Below, one piece after another: positions 1-8,233 of a stretch of 49,520 bases of DNA; the stretch's first letter is position 1; every line of letters begins with the position of its first letter. This DNA is from Nocardia pseudobrasiliensis NBRC 108224 (lineage in GTDB: Bacteria > Actinomycetota > Actinomycetes > Mycobacteriales > Mycobacteriaceae), in assembly GCF_001613105.1 (NCBI RefSeq), contig NZ_BDBS01000069.1:1-49520 (forward strand), read 5' to 3'. Both the position numbers and the translations under genes were made by a program. The notes below the pieces were generated by a model that had not been told where the DNA came from, searched no databases, and saw only the letters and a program-made list of their open reading frames with translations.

Positions 1-256
1 CTTGTGCGGGCGCCGGAGCGGGCTGAACCGAGGCCGGTGGGCCCGCGGCCGGGGCAGGTGTCGGAGCGGCCTGCGCGGGCTGTCCGGGGGCCGGGGCGGG
101 CTGCGCGGCAGCGGGTGGCGCGGGCTCGGCCGCGGCGGGTGTGGAAAGTCCTGCGGTGAGCGGCAATACGATCGCCGCCGCCAGTACCGCCAGCCGCCCA
201 CGAGCTATCCGAGCGCGGCGCGCGCTCCCCCATCTCTCGCTTCCCTCACCAGCCAC
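1..256 (-). CDS. Secreted Ala/Pro-rich protein, N-terminus only (cutinase-like by position)
   Basis: Only the first 85 codons lie in the window; the gene runs off the left edge. The chosen frame starts with GTG at 256 and encodes a basic N-terminus (RRARIARGR), a hydrophobic stretch (LAVLAAAIVLPLTAGL) and an Ala-X-Ala-like site (PAAAEP), which together look like a secretion signal. After that comes a linker made almost only of Ala, Pro, Gln and Gly. No catalytic domain is visible. In mycobacteria the gene downstream of the mycolyltransferases at this place is Rv3802c, an envelope cutinase-like lipase/thioesterase, and that is my best guess by synteny alone. The start is weakly supported because I see no clear ribosome binding site; another frame of this GC-rich stretch is also open but lacks a signal peptide. 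Confidence 0.5.
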   Translation of the reverse strand, partial: MAGEGSERWGSARRARIARGRLAVLAAAIVLPLTAGLSTPAAAEPAPPAAAQPAPAPGQPAQAAPTPAPAAGPPASVQPAPAPAQ

Positions 257-317
257 AGGTGATTTGTACCGCGCGACGGGCCGTTGCCGGGGTAGGACGC
301 GCGGGGAGGCGGGGATA

Positions 318-354
318 ACGAAAGGCACCGCCCCTGCGGGACGGTGCCTTTCGT
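318..354 (-). terminator. Intrinsic-type terminator after the first mycolyltransferase gene
   Basis: A perfect 13-bp inverted repeat (arms ACGAAAGGCACCG at 318-330 and its complement at 342-354) encloses an 11-nt loop. It lies 14 bp past the stop codon of the minus-strand mycolyltransferase gene and before the next minus-strand gene. The T-tract is poor, as is common in actinobacteria. Confidence 0.75.
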
Positions 355-368
355 GCGGATATGTCCTA

Positions 369-1379
369 CTAGCCCGCGTTCAACGCGGCCAGGATGCCCG
401 GGCGGGCCTTGCCGAGCTCATCGATCCAGTAGTTCCAGCTGTGCGTTCCCTGCACGGGGAAGTCGTAGTTGGCCGGAATGTTCAGCGAGGCCAGCCGCGA
501 CTGGAACGACTTGCTGCTGATGAACGAGATCGCCTCGATACCCATGGCGTTGGCGGTGTTGAAAACGCCGACCGCGGAGTTCGGGTGGTCGTACTGACCG
601 GGCACGCCGGTGGCCGAGGAGATGAACATCGGCAGCCCACGAAGCTGCGGCGCGAACACCATCGGATCCGAGCGCAGCCACTGCGGGCTCCACGGCGCTG
701 CCATGGCGTCGACGTTGTAGTGACCGGCGTCGAGCATCATGACCCGGATCGCCTCGCGCATACCCGGAGCGTTCCAGTTCAGCGGGCCCGAGAACGACGC
801 CGCGTACTTGAACTGATCGCGGTGGAACGCCGCCAGCCGCAGCGCGGCGGGACCGCTCATCGACAGACCGGCCACCGCGTAGTTGTTGCGCGCCACACCG
901 TAATTGGTGAGGAAGTCGGGGAGCTCCTTGGTCAGGAAGGTCTCCCACTTGTAGGTGAACTTCTGACCGTTGAGGTTGCTCGGCTGCATCCAGTCGGCGT
1001 ACCAGCTGGACTGACCACCCACCGGCATGACCAGGGTGACGTCGTCGTTGGCCCACTGCGCGGGCGCGTTGACGTCCTTGGTCCAGGCGTTGTAGTCGTC
1101 GCGGGCGCGCAGGCCGTCGAGTAGCAGCAGCGCGGCGTTACCGCCGTGCGCGGCCCACTGCACCTGAACCTTGACCGGGCCCATGGACGACGGAACCATC
1201 AACTCTTCGAAGCCGCCGGCCGGGGTGCGATGCACCGGGGCGCTGACCGGAGCGGCCAGCGCGACCGTCGGGGCGGCCACCCCCGCCGCGAGCGGAAATG
1301 CGAGAGCCGCGGCGCTCAGCGCGAGAAGACGTGAGCGCCAGCCGAGCTTCTCCGGCGCGGCGGACCTGCCGAAACGCAT
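369..1379 (-). CDS. Mycolyltransferase / antigen 85 family esterase (336 aa)
   Basis: Antigen-85-type alpha/beta hydrolases move mycolic acids between trehalose mycolates and arabinogalactan outside the membrane. The protein has a basic start and hydrophobic signal region (about residues 1-43). The family landmarks are MPVGGQSSWYADW (118-130), TYKWETFL, GLSMSG with nucleophile Ser173, Glu282 in the segment GIEAISF, and His313 in GTHSWNYW, so the Ser-Glu-His triad looks complete. It occupies the position of fbpD/MPT51 in M. tuberculosis, but that protein lacks the nucleophile, so this one should be catalytic. It is the most divergent of four tandem copies: it lacks the Gly/Ser-rich loop of the other three and ends in an Ala-rich tail. 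The start at 1379 is preceded by AAAGAGAG. The next gene upstream is 291 bp away, so it probably has its own promoter. Confidence 0.9.
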   Translation of the reverse strand: MRFGRSAAPEKLGWRSRLLALSAAALAFPLAAGVAAPTVALAAPVSAPVHRTPAGGFEELMVPSSMGPVKVQVQWAAHGGNAALLLLDGLRARDDYNAWTKDVNAPAQWANDDVTLVMPVGGQSSWYADWMQPSNLNGQKFTYKWETFLTKELPDFLTNYGVARNNYAVAGLSMSGPAALRLAAFHRDQFKYAASFSGPLNWNAPGMREAIRVMMLDAGHYNVDAMAAPWSPQWLRSDPMVFAPQLRGLPMFISSATGVPGQYDHPNSAVGVFNTANAMGIEAISFISSKSFQSRLASLNIPANYDFPVQGTHSWNYWIDELGKARPGILAALNAG

Positions 1380-1670
1380 TGATACTGCTCTCTTTCTGCT
1401 GCTGTAAGTCTGCTGTTGTAGCTGTACCGCGCGTCGGCGTCCACCGGCACGGCACGATCAGCGCCCACCTCGGATCCCGACCTCCGATGTGAGCGATGGC
1501 GCGTCTACGAACTGGTCACACTTGCGCTCGCTGGACGATATGCGACAGCTCAATCGTTAGCAAGACGGGATGATACCCGTGACCGAAATCCGCCCGTGCA
1601 CCTTTCGTAATCGTGCGGTGACCCTATCGCGTTCGCTCGGTGATGTCGCCCGAACGTGAAATCTCTTGCG

Positions 1671-2741
1671 CTAGCCGAGATTCGCACTCAGATCCGGAAG
1701 CATCTTGTAGACCTGATCGATCCAGTAACGCCAGAAGTGAACGCCGATCGGCGTGTAATCGAACACCGCGTTACCGCCGCCGAGACTGTCCCAACGAGCC
1801 TGGAATGTCCGGGTATTGGTGAATGCTATGGATTCCAGTACCGCCGCATTGGTCAGGTGGTAGGCGTCGACCGCACTGCGCAGTGGATCGCGCGGGCCCG
1901 GAATGCCGTTGCCGGAGGAGATCCACAGCCGCGTGCCGTGGTCGTGCAGCAACTGCGCCGAGTTGGTCGGATCGTTGCGCTGCCAGCGCGAATCCCAGGG
2001 CGGACCCCACATGGCGTCGATGTTGAAGCCGCCCGCGTCCACGAGCGCCGCGCGCAGGGCCTCGGGCATCCCCGGCCCGCTCGGATTCAGATATCCGGAA
2101 TAGGATGCGGCATAACGGAATTGATCCGGATGATAGGCGGCCAGTGTGAGCGCGGCACCGCCGCCCATCGACAATCCGAATATGCCGTTGCCGGTCGGGG
2201 AGAACCCGAGCCGGTCGCGCAGCGCATTGCGCAGGTCCCGGGTCAGGTAGGTCTCCCATTCGTAGCGATAGCTCTTACCCGGCCCGCCCGACAACGCCTG
2301 GGTGCCACCGGATCCGGATACCGGGGCCCCGACCGGCGGCAGCGTCAGGAACGAACTCGGCGCGTTCCAATCCGAATAGAAGCTGGACTGCCCGCCGATC
2401 GGCATCACGACGTTGATGCCGGCCTGGGTCAGCGCCCGCTCGACATCGGTATCGATCTCCCAGCCGGACAGATCGTTTCGGGCCCGCAGCCCGTCCAGCG
2501 CGTAGACCACGCGGCGGGTGTTGCCGTCGGCGGCGCGAAAAATCCGGTTCTTCATCGGTCCCATACCCGAATCGACCCAGAAATCGAATCCGGCCGGATC
2601 ATAGGCCGCGACGGCCGGACCCGTCGCGCCCACGATGAGCCCCAATGGCATCGAAATAGCCAGGGCCAGACCGGCGAACGCTCGGCGCAGTCGCCGGGCG
2701 CCGGTTACAGCAACTTTTCCGCACACCACTCGGGGATGCAT
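1671..2741 (-). CDS. Mycolyltransferase / antigen 85 family esterase (356 aa)
   Basis: Second of four tandem antigen-85-like enzymes, predicted to be exported and to transfer mycolates in the outer envelope. An Arg-rich start and hydrophobic core (about residues 17-46) form the signal peptide. The mature part has FDFWVDSGMGPMK (52-64), VVMPIGGQSSFYSDWNAPSS (111-130), YEWETYL, GLSMGG with Ser191, Glu303 (VLESIAF) and His335 (GVHFWRYW), a complete Ser-Glu-His triad. Residues about 131-153 form a Gly/Ser/Pro-rich loop absent from the neighbour at 369-1379. It has no Cys pair like the Cys87-Cys92 disulfide of mycobacterial Ag85A/B. The start at 2741 has a GAAAGG ribosome binding site 9 nt upstream. 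A hairpin terminator of the upstream gene separates the two transcripts. Confidence 0.92.
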   Translation of the reverse strand: MHPRVVCGKVAVTGARRLRRAFAGLALAISMPLGLIVGATGPAVAAYDPAGFDFWVDSGMGPMKNRIFRAADGNTRRVVYALDGLRARNDLSGWEIDTDVERALTQAGINVVMPIGGQSSFYSDWNAPSSFLTLPPVGAPVSGSGGTQALSGGPGKSYRYEWETYLTRDLRNALRDRLGFSPTGNGIFGLSMGGGAALTLAAYHPDQFRYAASYSGYLNPSGPGMPEALRAALVDAGGFNIDAMWGPPWDSRWQRNDPTNSAQLLHDHGTRLWISSGNGIPGPRDPLRSAVDAYHLTNAAVLESIAFTNTRTFQARWDSLGGGNAVFDYTPIGVHFWRYWIDQVYKMLPDLSANLG

Positions 2742-2822
2742 TCGATCCGACCTTTCGCCCGCGCAATCACCATTGACCGTTCGGTATTTTCGACTCTCTT
2801 CTATATGCGGACAGGTCGAAAC

Positions 2823-2844
2823 GGGCGCGTGCGAAAACGCGCCC
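2823..2844 (-). terminator. Hairpin terminator after the third mycolyltransferase gene
   Basis: A perfect 8-bp stem (GGGCGCGT at 2823-2830 and ACGCGCCC at 2837-2844) with a 6-nt loop lies 15 bp past the stop of the minus-strand gene ending at 2860. On the minus strand a short GTTTCG run follows rather than a full T-tract. Confidence 0.6.
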
Positions 2845-2859
2845 TACACCGAATCGTGA

Positions 2860-3930
2860 TCAACCGATATTGGCGGACATATCCGGAATCATCCGATATG
2901 CCTCGTTCTGCCAGTTGAACCAGTCGTGCACACCGACATCCGGGAACGAGTAGACCGCGTTCTGCGCGCCCAGGGTGAGCATGCGAACCTGGAACGCGCG
3001 AGTGTTGGCCAGCGCCAATGCCTCCAGCGGCGTACCGCGCACGATGTGGTCTGCGGCGGCCAGCGGCGGCAGGGCCAGATCCTCCGGTGAGGGCACGCCA
3101 CTGCCCGCGGCGATCCACAGCCGGGTGTTGTTGGCGATCAAACGCGGTGCGAATACGAATGGATCCATCCGCAACCAGGACGGTCCCCACGGCGGCGCCA
3201 TCGAATCCACGTTGTAGCCACCGGCATCGATCATCGCCACCCGGATGGCCTCGCGCATACCGGGTGCGGAGATATTGAGATAGCCGGAGAACGAACCGGC
3301 GAAGCTGAACTGATCGGGGTGATAGGCCGCCAGCGTCAACGCCGCGCTACCTCCCATGGACAGACCGAACACGCCGTTGCGATCGGCCCGGAATCCGAGT
3401 CTGTCGCGCAACGCGTTCCGCAGTTGCACGGTCAGGAAGGTCTCCCAGTCGTAGCGGTAGCTCTTGCCCGGACCGCCCAGGAACGTCTCGGTCGCACCGG
3501 ATCCGGTGGCCGAACCGAATCCGGGCGAACCGATGCCGAAGAACGAACTCGGCGCGTTCCAGTCGTAATAGAAACTGGACTGGCCGCCGATCGGCATGAC
3601 CGCGTTGATATTCCAGGAGGCCAGCACCTCGGCCACATTGGTCTCGTGCTCCCAGCCGCTGATGTCCTGCGTGGCGCGCATACCGTCGAGCACGTAGGCG
3701 ACGCGATCGGTATTGCCGTCGGCGGCGCGCAGGACACGGGTCTTGATCGGCCCCATCACCGGGGAGTCGACCCAGAAGTCGAAGGCGGCGGGATTGAACG
3801 CGGCCCCGGCCGGGGCCGCGCCCAGACCTCCGATCGCGATCGGCAGCATCACCATCGCCGCGATCGCGAGCACCGATCGCCGCAGCCACCTCGCCCCTGG
3901 GGAGCCGGCCTCACTTCGCGCATATCGCAT
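2860..3930 (-). CDS. Mycolyltransferase / antigen 85 family esterase (356 aa)
   Basis: Third tandem antigen-85-like enzyme. The frame is open up to 4005, but I place the start at the ATG at 3930, which has GAAAGG 9 nt upstream and makes a normal signal peptide (RRSVLAIAAMVMLPIAI, about residues 17-33). Conserved blocks are FDFWVDSPVMGPIK (50-63), VMPIGGQSSFYYDWNAPSS (111-129), YDWETFL (160-166), GLSMGG with Ser191, Glu303 (PLEALAL) and His335 (GVHDWFNW). The catalytic triad is intact, so it is probably an active mycolyltransferase of the cell wall. The loop at about 131-153 is Gly/Ser-rich. It is closest to the neighbour at 4093-5160, sharing long identical runs around the active site. Its product ends in the same SANIG tail, which suggests recent duplication. 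Confidence 0.92.
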   Translation of the reverse strand: MRYARSEAGSPGARWLRRSVLAIAAMVMLPIAIGGLGAAPAGAAFNPAAFDFWVDSPVMGPIKTRVLRAADGNTDRVAYVLDGMRATQDISGWEHETNVAEVLASWNINAVMPIGGQSSFYYDWNAPSSFFGIGSPGFGSATGSGATETFLGGPGKSYRYDWETFLTVQLRNALRDRLGFRADRNGVFGLSMGGSAALTLAAYHPDQFSFAGSFSGYLNISAPGMREAIRVAMIDAGGYNVDSMAPPWGPSWLRMDPFVFAPRLIANNTRLWIAAGSGVPSPEDLALPPLAAADHIVRGTPLEALALANTRAFQVRMLTLGAQNAVYSFPDVGVHDWFNWQNEAYRMIPDMSANIG

Positions 3931-4092
3931 CGCTGTCGACCTTTCGCCCAGCGACCGGCACGCACACCTCGCACCGCACGATCCGGCCGCTCGATCCGGA
4001 ACCAAGCTGTAGTTCGCTGAACTGGAGTATTACGGATGTCCGGTTGGTTCGCGGGCAGGCGAGCGGAATAAAACCGAAAAGTGATCTTGGAA

Positions 4093-5160
4093 TCAGCCGA
4101 TATTGGCGGACAGATCAGGAAGCATGCGGTAGACCTCGCTCTCCCAGTAGCGCCAGTTGTGCACGCCGACGTTGGGGAAGTCGTAGGTCACATTGCCCGC
4201 GCCCAGGGTGGCCATGCGGACCTGGAAGGCCCGGGTGTTGGCCAGGGCCAGTGCCTCGAGACCCATCGCGTTGAGGGTATTGAAGTTCGGGCCGTCCACC
4301 GGGCCGGGCAGGCCGCTACCGGCGGAGATCCACAGGCGGGTGTTGTTGTTCTTCAGCCGCGGCGCGAATACGAACGGATCCATCCGCAACCAATTGGGGC
4401 CCCACGGCGGCGCCATCGAGTCGATGTTGTAGCCACCGGCGTCGATCATCGCGATGCGCAGCGCCTCGCGCATACCGGGCGCGGAGACGTTCAGATAGCC
4501 GGAGTAGGAACCGGCGTAGCTGAACTGGTCCGGGTGGTAGGCCGCCAGCGTCAGCGCCGCGCTGCCGCCCATGGACAGGCCGAATACACCGTTGCGGTTG
4601 GCGTTGAAACCCAGCCGGTCGCGCAGCGCGTTGCGCAGATCGCGGGTCAGGAAGGTTTCCCAGTCGTAGCGGTAGCTCTTACCCGGACCCGCGGCCAGCA
4701 CCTGGGTGGCGCCCGAACCGGAGGCCGAACCCGAGGACGATCCGGTGATCGGCGGCAAACCGAGGAACGAACTCGGCGCGTTCCAGTCGGCGTAGAAGCT
4801 GGACTGCCCGCCGATCGGCATCACGACATTGATATTGGCCTGGGTGAGCGCGCCGGCCACATTGGTCTCGTGCTCCCAACCGCTGATGTCCTGGGTGGCG
4901 CGCATACCGTCGAGCGCGTACACGACCCGGCTGGTGTTGCCGTCCGCGGCGCGGAAGATCCGCGACTTGATCGGTCCCATGGTCGGAGAGTCGACCCAGA
5001 AGTCGATGCCCGAGGGGTCGAACGCGGCCGCCGCGGTGCCCGCCTCGGCCACCGACGCTCCGAAGGGCACCAGCATCGCCAGCGCCAATCCGAGCACCGA
5101 CCGCCTCATCCAGCCGGCCCGACGTTTGGTCTGCGCCCCGAGCACAGTTGCGCCTCGCAT
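4093..5160 (-). CDS. Mycolyltransferase / antigen 85 family esterase (355 aa), fbpA position
   Basis: Fourth tandem copy, directly downstream of aftB, which is where fbpA (Rv3804c) sits in M. tuberculosis. It has a signal peptide (RRSVLGLALAMLVPFGASVA, about residues 19-38), FWVDSPTMGPIK (54-65), VVMPIGGQSSFYADWNAPSS (112-131), YDWETFL, GLSMGG with Ser196, Glu302 (LEALALANTR) and His334 (GVHNWRYW). The Ser-Glu-His triad is complete. The Gly/Ser-rich loop (about 133-158) is the longest of the four. The start at 5160 has GAAAGG about 10 nt upstream. Function as an exported mycolyltransferase is inferred from the family; which of the four is the main enzyme cannot be read from the sequence. Confidence 0.92.
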   Translation of the reverse strand: MRGATVLGAQTKRRAGWMRRSVLGLALAMLVPFGASVAEAGTAAAAFDPSGIDFWVDSPTMGPIKSRIFRAADGNTSRVVYALDGMRATQDISGWEHETNVAGALTQANINVVMPIGGQSSFYADWNAPSSFLGLPPITGSSSGSASGSGATQVLAAGPGKSYRYDWETFLTRDLRNALRDRLGFNANRNGVFGLSMGGSAALTLAAYHPDQFSYAGSYSGYLNVSAPGMREALRIAMIDAGGYNIDSMAPPWGPNWLRMDPFVFAPRLKNNNTRLWISAGSGLPGPVDGPNFNTLNAMGLEALALANTRAFQVRMATLGAGNVTYDFPNVGVHNWRYWESEVYRMLPDLSANIG

Positions 5161-5333
5161 ATTCTGTTCGGCCTTTCCCTTGTGCGGCCGGGGTGGCCGC
5201 GTACCGCTGTTGATCGCCCCCGCGCATGCCGAGATGCGCCCCCGACGGACGTACTCATGGGAGCTTATCGCGTCGGCTCCAGCGCGACGTTACCGAATCG
5301 AGACAAAGTGGCGAAGGCCTCGAGAGCACATCA

Positions 5334-7307
5334 CTAATTCGGAGCCGTCGGGGCGGTCGGATCGACCAGCTTGCAGCGCTGGATCTCGTACTTGGGCACC
5401 CGATCGATGCGGTACTTGGCGAAGTGCAGCGATTGAATCAGATTGTGCCGGAATCGCTCCCAGGTCAGCGGCGCGCGTGAGCTCGCGAGCAGGTCCTGGG
5501 TGGCGGGACAGCTCAGTGCGGTACGGGCCTGGGTGACCCATTTCTCGTCCAGGAACCACGGCATCCAGGGGTGGCGATCGACCATGCCGGTATCGACGAG
5601 CACCCAGTCCGGATAGAGGTTCTTGTCGTGGCCGATGCGGCCGTCCTCGAGCCGGTCGGTATGCGCGGCCAACGGATATGCCAAGCCCTCTTGATCGATG
5701 ACCCGGACGTTCAGCGGCACGTTCATGCTGGTCATTCCCAGATTCAGGAAGTAGACCGTATGGCCGGAGCCGCCCGGCGGAATGGGCAGCGGCGGCGGGG
5801 CGACGTACCACATCATGAACGACGGCGAGGTGATCAGCAGACCGCCGTCCGGGGTGCCCGCGATATCGCGAACCATGGCCCGCATGCGCGGATAGTCCAG
5901 ATAGTCCTCGGCCAGGATCGGATGCGAATGACCGCTGTTGAGGACGTAGTACACGCGCTCGTCGACGATGCCGGTATCGCTGATTCCCGCGCCCGCGTTG
6001 GTCGTGGTGGTATTGGCGGCGAACAGGGACCAGCCCAGGGCCACCAGCCAGGCCACCACCGGAATCGCGACCAGCAGCAGCGAGCGCGGTGTCCGGTTCG
6101 CCCTGGCGGGCAGGCGAATCGGCAGCACCGAGACCGGCAGCATCAGGATGAACAGCTGCGGCAACAGCATTCGGCCGTGCATGAAGTCGCCACCGACGCG
6201 CAGATTGAACGCCACCAGCAACACGCCCGCGAAGATCATCAGCGTCACGACCGCGCGGGGTGAACGCAACCGTCGCCATTTCGCCACGGGGGCGGCCTCG
6301 TCGGCGGTCTCGTCGGCGGCCTCGGAACGCCGCGCGCGCAGGATCAGCACCGTGGCCACTACGAGCAGCAGCAGCGGCAGCCACAGGTAGTACGGGCCGA
6401 CCAGATCCCACAGATAGGTGAAGCCCTGCTTCCACTTCGCACCGCCCGCCTCCTTGGCGACCGCGGTGTTCGGATAGGGCAGGCCGTAGTAGCCCATCCG
6501 CCAGATCTGATAGCCGACCGGCACCAGACCGCCGACCAGCACCAGCAGGGCCCGGGTCACGAACGGCCGCAGGCGGGTCCGCGGCATCGGCGCGAAGAAC
6601 ACCAGCAGCAGCGCCAATCCGCCGAGGATGGTCATCTCCGGCCGGATCACCCAGCACAGCCCGGCCCAGAACGTCACCCCGAAAAGGGTGGTGAGCCGGA
6701 CCTTTTCGGCCTGACTCCAGCGCATCAGCAGCCACCACAGCACGCCCAGCCAGAAGATGACCAGGCAGTTCTCCAGTCCGGAGGTGGCGTAGTCGCGGGC
6801 CGGGGGCACCGCGATGTACACCAGCGCGCCCGCGGGCAGCAGCAGCTGTCCGGCGGCGCCGCCCCACAGTCGCGCCGCGCCGAGCATGGCGAACACGATC
6901 GCGAGTAGCGACAGCGTCAGGGCCACGGCCAGCACCACATACTCCAGCCGAGCCTGGGTGAGCCAGCTGAAGAACCAGACGACGTAGGTCCACGCGGCGC
7001 TGGTGTTGGTCTCCACCCGCTCGCCCGCGTTGAACACCGGTCCGTTGCCGGCCAAAAGATTACGCACCGTGCGCAATACGATCAGGCCGTCGTCGGCGAT
7101 CCAGCGCCGTTGCCAGGCGCCGACGCCGAACAGGACCACGGTGAGTGTCACCCCACCGACGAAGGTGGCGCGGGACAGCAGCGAGACACGCCGCGCGGCT
7201 AGGGCCTGGCGCAGCGCTGCGCCGACCGGTAGGGCCGTCGTGGGCGTGTCCTCGTTCTGCTTGTCTCCCGCTACCACCATCTCGTCAGGTGAGATAGACA
7301 GCGACAC
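5334..7307 (-). CDS. aftB: Terminal beta-(1->2)-arabinofuranosyltransferase AftB
   Basis: AftB is a GT-C-fold membrane glycosyltransferase that adds the terminal beta-1,2-arabinofuranose residues of arabinogalactan, using decaprenyl-phosphoryl-arabinose on the outer side of the membrane. The 657-residue product matches the family length. It shows many hydrophobic segments from about residue 48 through about 420 and a soluble C-terminal part from about 430. The extracytoplasmic loop after the first helix contains WIADDGLIVLRTVRNLL with the acidic pair expected of GT-C enzymes. The call rests on these features plus position between the DPPR synthase gene and the mycolyltransferases, as for Rv3805c. 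The start is GTG at 7307 with GGAG 10 nt upstream, overlapping the ubiA end by 23 bp; an ATG at 7280 is the alternative. Confidence 0.88.
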   Translation of the reverse strand: MSLSISPDEMVVAGDKQNEDTPTTALPVGAALRQALAARRVSLLSRATFVGGVTLTVVLFGVGAWQRRWIADDGLIVLRTVRNLLAGNGPVFNAGERVETNTSAAWTYVVWFFSWLTQARLEYVVLAVALTLSLLAIVFAMLGAARLWGGAAGQLLLPAGALVYIAVPPARDYATSGLENCLVIFWLGVLWWLLMRWSQAEKVRLTTLFGVTFWAGLCWVIRPEMTILGGLALLLVFFAPMPRTRLRPFVTRALLVLVGGLVPVGYQIWRMGYYGLPYPNTAVAKEAGGAKWKQGFTYLWDLVGPYYLWLPLLLLVVATVLILRARRSEAADETADEAAPVAKWRRLRSPRAVVTLMIFAGVLLVAFNLRVGGDFMHGRMLLPQLFILMLPVSVLPIRLPARANRTPRSLLLVAIPVVAWLVALGWSLFAANTTTTNAGAGISDTGIVDERVYYVLNSGHSHPILAEDYLDYPRMRAMVRDIAGTPDGGLLITSPSFMMWYVAPPPLPIPPGGSGHTVYFLNLGMTSMNVPLNVRVIDQEGLAYPLAAHTDRLEDGRIGHDKNLYPDWVLVDTGMVDRHPWMPWFLDEKWVTQARTALSCPATQDLLASSRAPLTWERFRHNLIQSLHFAKYRIDRVPKYEIQRCKLVDPTAPTAPN

Positions 7308-8232
7308 CTACCGCTCCGATCCACGCTATGGCCAGGAACTGCAGGATGCGGTCTCCCAGCGCGATCTCTTCGGGTTCACCGGCCTCGCCGCCATCGACGT
7401 CGACCGCGTAGCGCAGGATCGCGACCGTGAAGGGAATCATCGAGATCGCGAACCACTGGTTGTTCTTGTGATCGTTTTCGAACGCCCACAACCCGTAGAA
7501 CACGACCACCGCGGTGGCCGACAGGGTCCAGATGAAACGCAGATAGGTTGGTGTGTAGTACTGCAGCGACTTGCGGATCTTGGCGCCGGTGTCGAGCGCG
7601 ATCTTGAGCTCGGCGTAACGCTTGCCCGCGGCCATGAACAGCGAGCCGAAGGCCATGATCAGCAGGAACCACTGCGACAGATGGATATTGGCCGCCGCGC
7701 CGCCCGCGACCGCGCGCAGCAGGAAGCCCGACGACACGATGCAGATATCGAGTACGGCCTGATGCTTGAGCCCGAAACAGTAGGCCAGCTGGATCACGAT
7801 GTAGACGGCCATCACCGCCGCCAGCTGCCAGGCCGCCGCGAACGAGAGCAGAATCGAGGCGCCCAGCAGCACCACCGACAGCGCGTACGCCAGATTCACC
7901 GGCACCACGCCGGCCGCGATCGGACGGAAGCGCTTGGTCGGATGGGCCCGGTCCGCCTCGACGTCCAGGGCGTCGTTGACCAGGTAGATCCCCGAGGCCG
8001 CCATGCAGAACACCACGAAGGCGATGGCGATGTGCCAGTCCCGCGTGAAATCGGCGATGGCGTAGGTGTCGGTGCCGGGAATCTTGCCCGCGGCCAGCGG
8101 CGCGGCCAGCACCAGGACGTTCTTGACCCACTGACGCGGCCGCACGGCCTTGACGAGGCCGCCGACCAGAGTCTTGGGCGGACCCTTGATGACAGCCTCG
8201 TCCAAATCGACGCTGGTCGGTTCTTCACTCAT
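7285..8232 (-). CDS. ubiA: Decaprenyl-phosphate phosphoribosyltransferase (DPPR synthase, UbiA family)
   Basis: This enzyme joins phosphoribosyl pyrophosphate to decaprenyl phosphate, the committed step toward the arabinose donor DPA. The 315-residue protein is a polytopic UbiA prenyltransferase with RPRQWVKNVLVLAAPLA (31-47), the metal-binding NDALDVEAD motif (86-94) and the following HPTKRFRPIAAG (97-108), all typical of the actinobacterial DPPR synthases such as Rv3806c. The second Asp-rich motif of ordinary UbiA enzymes is not obvious, consistent with this subfamily. The start is taken at ATG 8232 because the MSEE start resembles mycobacterial orthologs and lies one base after the PAP2 stop; an in-frame GTG at 8262 exists. 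It is part of the glf-glfT2-PAP2-ubiA-aftB operon. Confidence 0.92.
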   Translation of the reverse strand: MSEEPTSVDLDEAVIKGPPKTLVGGLVKAVRPRQWVKNVLVLAAPLAAGKIPGTDTYAIADFTRDWHIAIAFVVFCMAASGIYLVNDALDVEADRAHPTKRFRPIAAGVVPVNLAYALSVVLLGASILLSFAAAWQLAAVMAVYIVIQLAYCFGLKHQAVLDICIVSSGFLLRAVAGGAAANIHLSQWFLLIMAFGSLFMAAGKRYAELKIALDTGAKIRKSLQYYTPTYLRFIWTLSATAVVVFYGLWAFENDHKNNQWFAISMIPFTVAILRYAVDVDGGEAGEPEEIALGDRILQFLAIAWIGAVGVAVYLT

Positions 8233-8233
8233 A

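Noticed and set aside
1656..2918. Long plus-strand open frames over the mycolyltransferases (also 4081-5337 and 3319-4020)
   Set aside because: They are antisense shadows of genes with complete catalytic motifs and show Arg/His/Val-rich composition typical of shadow frames.
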